Source: Agriotes lineatus (taxonomy: Eukaryota; Arthropoda; Insecta; Coleoptera; Elateridae). From it: a DNA stretch of 64,000 bases. The stretch spans positions 47,397 to 111,396 of the forward strand of contig CALNHX010005213.1 in NCBI GenBank assembly GCA_940337035.1. Reading direction: 5' to 3'. The notes under the pieces were generated by a model that saw only the letters and a program-made list of their open reading frames with translations, had not been told where the DNA came from and searched no databases. Of the stretch, positions 58,530 to 64,000 are shown one piece after another. The position numbers were made by a program, and so were the translations under genes. The stretch's first letter is position 1; every line of letters starts with the position of its first letter.

Positions 58530-59444
58530 CAGGGTGTTTGTATATCGCTAGACAGCTTGTAACTTCATTAATAATAGATATTGAAAAAACTTTTTTCTTG
58601 TTTTAAATGCCAGTATTCAGCCTATAAACTGTCATAAATCAGTTTAAGTCATGGCTTCCTATTTTTGCAACACGACTTTGGTTTTTCTAATGGAACACTC
58701 CGTATATTGATAAATATTTGAAATCAGCGTAAAAATACTTTGACAGATGCTCAAACAAAAATTGTAGAACTCATTATTTTTTTAAAATAACAAAAATTTT
58801 AGTGCAAGTAGCCGATGACTTACACAAAATTATTAAACATCGAACAAGGAAAGCAAAAGAAACTCCACTTGGCTCCAAATATTCCTTATGGTCGAATTAT
58901 CGCATCAAACGCACTAAAGTTTTAAATGGAACAATATGAGTTTCATTAAACAGTTGAAAACTACAACAAAAAGCTTTCCAACGATGATCCATATTCGCCA
59001 TTTCATTTCGCCTTTAAAAAATTATTTTATTTTAAATATAATGCGAACATAATTATTTCATTTAAAAAACATAGTTTTCAATTGTTTTAGTACGTGTGCT
59101 GCGATAATTCGTCGATGAGGAAATCCAGGTAAACTTTCTTTTGCATTTCTTGTTCGATTGCTAGTGATTTTGGGTGTCATGGACTAATTTGGGCATTTTT
59201 TAAAACAAAATAATAACTTTCCAAATTTTATTTTAAGCATACTACCACAGCACTGATTTAAAATATTTAAAAATGTACAGGGTGTTCCATTAAAAATACC
59301 AAAGTCGTGTATCGGTACGCAAAAATAAAAAGTCATGGTTTAAATTGGATTACAATTTGTAGGCTACGTACTGGTATTTAAAACAAAACGAATTTTTTTC
59401 AATATCCCTATTACGAACAATGTTACAATTTATAAACACTCCGT
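58530..59444. mobile_element. 0.9-kb foldback element
   Basis: Tips CAGGGTGTTTGTATATCG and its approximate complement TTTATAAACACTCCGTA. Arms of about 400 bp share, inverted, ATATTGAAAAAA, AACACGACTTTGGT / CCAAAGTCGTGT, and CGAACAAGGAAAGCAAAAGAA against its complement near 59150. Identity looks near 75 percent, so it is older than the 20441 foldback. It lies inside the 57910-61014 element. Confidence 0.65.
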
Positions 59445-59820
59445 ATGTAGGCTTCTAATGGTATCTCACTTTTCAGTATTGTGTAATAGATGACTGAGAA
59501 TGACTCGATTACATTAGAATGTTAGTAGCAACATTCGAATAAAGTGCAAGAACAACTAATTAGACGAAATACCAATATGAGAGACGCCATCTCACCGGCG
59601 GAAAGTCGTTCCGTCTGAAAGGCTCCATATCCACAATGTATATCAAGACACTGTTACGATTGGCTCCACTCTTATAAGCACACAAGCATATTAATGATGC
59701 ATTATCACACATGTATTGTACAAAATTTTATCTACGACTGCCTAAAATTGAAAAAATGCATTAAGAGAAATGTCAGATGTCATTTTCAAAAATATTTTAG
59801 TAGTCAAATGTCATTATGTC

Positions 59821-59943
59821 ATTCATTTGACACTATTTCAGTTACGCAATGAAGTCATTACACAACTCAGTTGCGTAATGAAACCATTACATAACTGAGT
59901 GGTGTAATGAACTTCATTACCTAACTGAAATAGTGTCAAATGA
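59821..59943. repeat. Hairpin, about 120 bp
   Basis: TCATTTGACACTATTTCAGT and its exact complement ACTGAAATAGTGTCAAATGA pair, with internal CAATGAAGTCATTAC/GTAATGAACTTCATT blocks. Flanks share a CTACGACTGC phrase at about 59732 and 59994. Confidence 0.75.
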
Positions 59944-60425
59944 GTGACGTAATGCGTTACTTATCCCGCTGGAGTAGATAAAATACATTTTCCTACGACT
60001 GCTTCTAAAATCAAGCTTTCCGCCTTGTTGACGTACGTCAAAAATTGATTGTTTTGAATCAGTTCATCGCGGCAGCCGTCATACGTAAGTATATAATCGT
60101 GAATCGTAATACATAGCAACATACATAAATTTTATATAAGCTTTCATGATTATATACCTAAGTCGGCTAGTGGTCAGCTATTTGAAAACGTCAAAGTTGA
60201 CAGCTGTCACTGTGAATTTGATTTAAATTTTTTTTCGCGATTTAAAGTTACTTGTGCTTTATTTTGTGTATTGTCGGTGTTTAAGTGTCAAGAAAAATAA
60301 GAAATGGGCGATAAAATATCCAATTCTGATGTAAAAATTTGCACGTCCCTGGAAATTTTAGAAATGGCAAAAAACACCAGTTTAAACCTATTTTCGAAAA
60401 TTTTACAATCGTAGGAAAAATTTTG

Positions 60426-60541
60426 TATGCAACACGAGCGAAAAATGGATTAGGCGTTCGTTCGAGTTTTTTCGGACCTCGCTTCGCTCGGCCCGAAACT
60501 TTCGAACTCACGCCTAATGCATCATTTTTCGCTCTAGGTAC
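60426..60541. repeat. Hairpin, about 116 bp with CTTCG apex
   Basis: ATGCAACACGAGCGAAAAAT pairs with ATTTTTCGCTCTAGG. Nested inside, TTAGGCGTTCGTTCGA pairs with TTTCGAACTCACGCCTAA, and TTTCGGACC/GGCCCGAAA close on CTCGCTTCGCTCG. Confidence 0.75.
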
Positions 60542-61127
60542 ATAAATAACTATTATTGATTTATTATGTGGAACATTAGTAGGTGCTTTACCAACTAGAA
60601 TTTCTGATTTTGGTACAGGTTTCTAAATGATAGTTTCTTAATTGAATTTATTTTTGTATTTGTGTTTTATTATTTTTAATCTTTATTTATACCCTTTTTA
60701 TTTTTCGGAAACTCGTTTCTATATTTATTTAAGTTTGCTTATTCATGTGTATTCTTTGCTTATGTGAAAATCTGATAATAAACATTGTTCATTGTTTAAT
60801 TAATTTTTTTATGGTACAGTGTTTTTTTTTTTAAATAAACTAGCACTTATTAAGTAACCAGTGACTACAATATACTATTATAGTATAAAACTAAAAATTG
60901 ATAATCAGGAAATCAGAAATATTATAGCTCGTATTAATGGATCAAGTTAGAAGTGTAAGTCTTTATTGAAAATAGAATGGCCCCCGTAGTCTAGAAAACG
61001 CTCCTACGCGCCTGGCTACGGCAGAGAGATGTAAAGCATTGTGCACTAATTATCAGCAAATTATATACGGGGTGTCCCAGCAGTAACACGAGATATTTCT
61101 ATATAAATACTACAGGTTGTCCACCTA

Positions 61128-61300
61128 GTGTGGAGTAGGTGGATTGTATTTTTAATAATGAAATTATCGAAAAAAGTTATAAATGAAAGTTGTGTACTAC
61201 GGTTGGGAGAAAAACATTTTTAATGAAGTAGCAATAATGGTGTGGAGTAGATGGATTGTGGTTTTAATAATGAAATTATCGAAAAAAATATAAAAGGTTA
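61128..61300. repeat. Tandem duplication, period 112 bp
   Basis: TGGAGTAGGTGGATTGTATT at 61131 recurs at 61243 as TGGAGTAGATGGATTGTGGT, followed in both by TTTAATAATGAAATTATCG. Partial second-copy flanks (GAAGTAGCAATAATGG, AGTAGCATTAATTG) suggest a third copy near 61340. Confidence 0.75.
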
Positions 61301-62771
61301 TGTAGGATGGGAACAAAAAATGTTCAACGTTGTTTAATCAAGTAGCATTAATTGTTAGAAATTTTATTTTTGTAAGGCGGCTTTAATGTAGTTTGTCATA
61401 TTGGCGTATCAAAGTAGCTATTTATGTATCAAGTTGCAACATGAAAGAGTTTTTCACACTAGGCGTGAAGTTGAAGAACACGTTGTGTGCGAAATACACT
61501 AATTTTGCAACGTGTTGCATACAAGATTTTCTGTAATTTTGAGTCGTATTAATTTTTATATTAAATAAATTTACTTAAATCTACAAAGTTGTTCTAAATT
61601 TTCATATTAGCACTAGTGTCAATATAAAATCTCATATTGCAATTAGTGCGAATATATCCATCATTTTGACGTTGAAAACGACAACAAAATAATGTTATTA
61701 TATTAGGTCAAAATTACAGAAATTATTAACTGACACTGATAACTTGATAAGTATAGACAACGTATATAAGGCAGCGAGTTCAACTTCCAGCATTTGCTTT
61801 AGGTAAAACAGCAGTACCCGAACAAAATTTACTCTTATAACTTAGTGCCTATTGTAAAATAGCGTATGGGCTTTCTACCATTATGTGTAACATCCCCTTA
61901 AATTTTCTACCCCAAGACCGTACATACGTTACATATACGTACTATTTTTAGGTTAAGAAGTTTCAGGAAATATTTACTAGTAAATTTTCTAAAAAAAAAT
62001 GTATCCAGTCATACTAGCTTAAGGAATGTACACAACTTGAATCAATGCGGAACGGCGGAAGAAAATTAAATTCGGGGAAATACTAGATGGTCAATTATAC
62101 TTAAAAAGATCTCATTCCTATTATTATCAGACAAGCTGAAACGGCAAACGTTGTTTTGGATTATGACATGATGGGGAAAACCCTGCAAACCATTAAGCAC
62201 AGAATCAGAAAAGTATGATTGCAAATAGAAAGTCGTACAGTGTTTAAAAAAATACACCATCGATATTTTCCCATTTTCCGGATTTTTCTTTGGATTATTA
62301 TGAATTTTCTTTTTTGCTAAACCACCTCGGGAGTTAGACGAACAAAACAAAAAAAAAATCATCCACATCGGTCAAGTCGTTCTCGAGTTTTTGCGTTACT
62401 AACACACGGCGATTGATTTTTATATATAGGTATAGATACAAGGGCAGTTAAACATCTGTAAAAAAAGTGTTATTTTGCCGTTTGGTCACAGCAGAAAATT
62501 TCGATTGAAATTATTTAATGGGACACAATTTTGGGAAACTACCATGTTGCCGGAATTAGTAGATTCCAGAAGAAAAAGAAATATGCCAATTAGAGATACA
62601 ATACAAACAGTGTCTACGGGTTTTAATAGTATAATTTAATTTAAAGTGTATCTATCAATAATGTTAACATAATAAGGATAAATACTGATAATTATTTTTT
62701 ATATTTATACGCGGTCGTTAATTGTGTTATTATCTGGTTTTTAATTCTTTTGAGAATAATAGTAATTTATT
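61301..62771. other. Unassigned AT-rich interval
   Basis: No gene. A rough hairpin around 61428-61525 (GTTGCAACATGAAAGAG and GCAACGTGTTGCA) fits the short-foldback class. The minus-strand frame at 62066-62368 has no motif. Confidence 0.4.
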
Positions 62772-62886
62772 ATACAAGACGATAAAGTTAAATTTTATCC
62801 ACGAGTGAATCGTTTAACGTCGAGACGAAGTTGAGACGTTAATGATTCAAGAGTGGATAGAAATAACTTTATCGTCGTGTATAATA
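62772..62886. repeat. Hairpin, about 115 bp
   Basis: TATACAAGACGATAAAGTTA pairs with ACTTTATCGTCGTGTATA; inner CACGAGTGAATCGTTTAACG pairs with ACGTTAATGATTCAAGAGTG. The apex is GTCGAGACGAAGTTGAGAC. Confidence 0.75.
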
Positions 62887-64000
62887 CAATATTTTTTTCT
62901 ATAGCAAGAACTTTAACAATTTCAAAAAAAAAAATAATGACAGTCAATCACATTTCAAAATGTCAGTAGCTAGATTGGGTTGCTACAATAATACCAAGCT
63001 GTCATATTTAATTTAAACAAAAGTTAAATTAAATTACTTTATCTATCCCTGATGTTAAAGTGCTACTTTATCTACCCTTGATGTTAAAGTAAAACTTGAC
63101 CTTTTGTTTTGAGTTGATAAAAGCACACTTTAACATGTGCTATAGAAAAAAAAGTAATAAAACCAACATCAGGAGACCCTTATAAAATATAGCTACATTA
63201 CTTCATATTCATGACAAACTACAGACTGTAAGTGTAGAAATAGTGCACTTTTTAATTAGACGATAATTAATACACACTTAATGAAATTTGCATGTATCTC
63301 CAAAAAGCAAGGTTGCGCTTTTTAAAAATGTGACTGATTAGTAATGTGCTAATTTATGATAGCCAAGATAGATAGATACAATTGTCTTCGTTGAATTCGC
63401 ATGTAAAGCTGCTACTTGAAGCAAATTATAAACCTAGGAAAGCAAAAATATAATATATACCTTTCCAGGTAATGATCTGTTATCTTGAACACGGTAATTA
63501 ACTAGCCCAAGCTCAAGTTTAGGATTAGTTTATGAGCATCAGCTTTCTCTGTCTACTCTTGAATAGCAAAGTGTGTTGCCTAATTTCGATAAAAAATTTA
63601 GAACTTTGTGTAGTGTATATTCAATTTAATTTACAGTTATCAAGTTTTTCTACAAAAATTAAAACGTCGTTCGACATGTTCACACACGTCAAATAGCAAT
63701 GGCTACTTCTTCATGGTAAAAAAAGTAGAGAATTTTACTTAATAGCGCTTTTATTGGCTTTTATTGTTCTGTATAAAATGGTTAATAATTCTATTTGTTA
63801 CTTCATTTTTTAAGTTTTTCCACCTTGGGGAAGTTTTTCCATTGTATTTATTTGTTATAAGTACTATACCGCCCCTTCATCTCCCATATTTGAAGTTATA
63901 AAGTGATGAATAAAAAAGTCAAATAATCACAGAAATATAACCATTACGGCTTGTGGTAAAGTTACTAAACAATCTCGTTAACACAAATAATCCTGTCGTT
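62887..64000. other. Unassigned AT-rich interval
   Basis: No gene. A short direct duplication (CTACTTTATCTACCC / TACTTTATCTATCCC with TTGATGTTAAAGT) lies at about 63035-63088. Confidence 0.4.

Larger units (their letters stand above)
57910..61014. mobile_element. hAT-like element (3.1 kb), non-autonomous
   Basis: Tips CAGGCGCGTAGGAGC at the left and GCTCCTACGCGCCTG at the right are exact inverted copies, followed inside by TACGGGGGCCA-type blocks on both sides. GTACGGCA (57902-57909) and CTACGGCA (61016-61023) outside are 7 of 8 alike, consistent with an 8-bp duplication if the right end is one base longer. The interior holds a 0.9-kb foldback, short hairpins and no transposase. Confidence 0.6.

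Overview
This 64 kb window looks like gene-poor, AT-rich insect DNA. The evidence is eukaryotic: short spliceosomal introns inside transposon genes (GT...AG at 2968-3239, 23747-23850 and 34960-35764), several clades of non-LTR retrotransposon, hAT, mariner and Mutator-like DNA transposons, tRNA-derived Pol III boxes, and dozens of small inverted-repeat elements. The mix (RNase H-bearing I-clade LINE, Jockey, RTE, CR1, hAT families with zinc-finger N-termini, FLYWCH-Mutator genes) is typical of a large insect genome. A beetle is my guess, but order cannot be fixed from sequence alone. I see no convincing single-copy host gene, and almost everything recognisable is a mobile element or its debris.

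Layout. 1-12 kb: small MITEs and foldbacks, an LTR-like patch, a two-exon remnant of a multicopy gene family (2721-3337), the 3' end of a CR1-type LINE (6765-7510), and a remnant of another repeat-associated gene (11050-11593). 12.4-15 kb: a 1.3 kb TA-flanked TIR element next to a dead mariner. 16.3-28.9 kb: a nested stack. An old hAT element (minus strand, hAT-A) is split by a 0.65 kb foldback MITE and by a 5'-truncated RTE LINE flanked by a 105-bp target duplication. A foldback with about 0.66 kb arms sits at the LINE 3' end. A second hAT (hAT-B, plus strand, 8-bp duplication GATTCTAC) sits in that foldback's loop and carries a 1.27 kb GC-rich 30-bp higher-order minisatellite. 28.7-32.9 kb: a 16-bp minisatellite, an 11-12 copy tandem array of 114-154 bp units, a second TA-flanked TIR element and a tRNA-like SINE head. 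34.8-37.0 kb: a FLYWCH/Mutator-like transposase pseudogene with an intron. 37.0-43.7 kb: a nearly intact I-clade LINE (minus strand), its 5' region interrupted by a 1.48 kb hAT element (8-bp duplication GGTAGGAT). 45.2-47.9 kb: a deleted mariner, foldbacks and another hAT transposase remnant. 47.9-53.1 kb: a Foldback-like element whose inverted arms are minisatellites, with a 9-bp target duplication. 53.5-57.9 kb: a decayed Jockey LINE (minus). 57.9-61.0 kb: a hAT-like element carrying a 0.9 kb foldback. 61-64 kb: mostly unassigned AT-rich sequence with hairpins.

The genes do not form a pathway. What the window shows is the order in which elements landed on each other. The most informative parts are the 16.7-28.7 kb stack, where a broken hAT reading frame can be followed across three insertions, and the 47.9-53.1 kb Foldback-like element. 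Lesions (in-frame stops, frameshifts, lost catalytic residues) indicate that no transposase or reverse transcriptase here is active as written. The I-clade LINE comes closest: one TAA and two single-nucleotide homopolymer shifts separate it from open frames.
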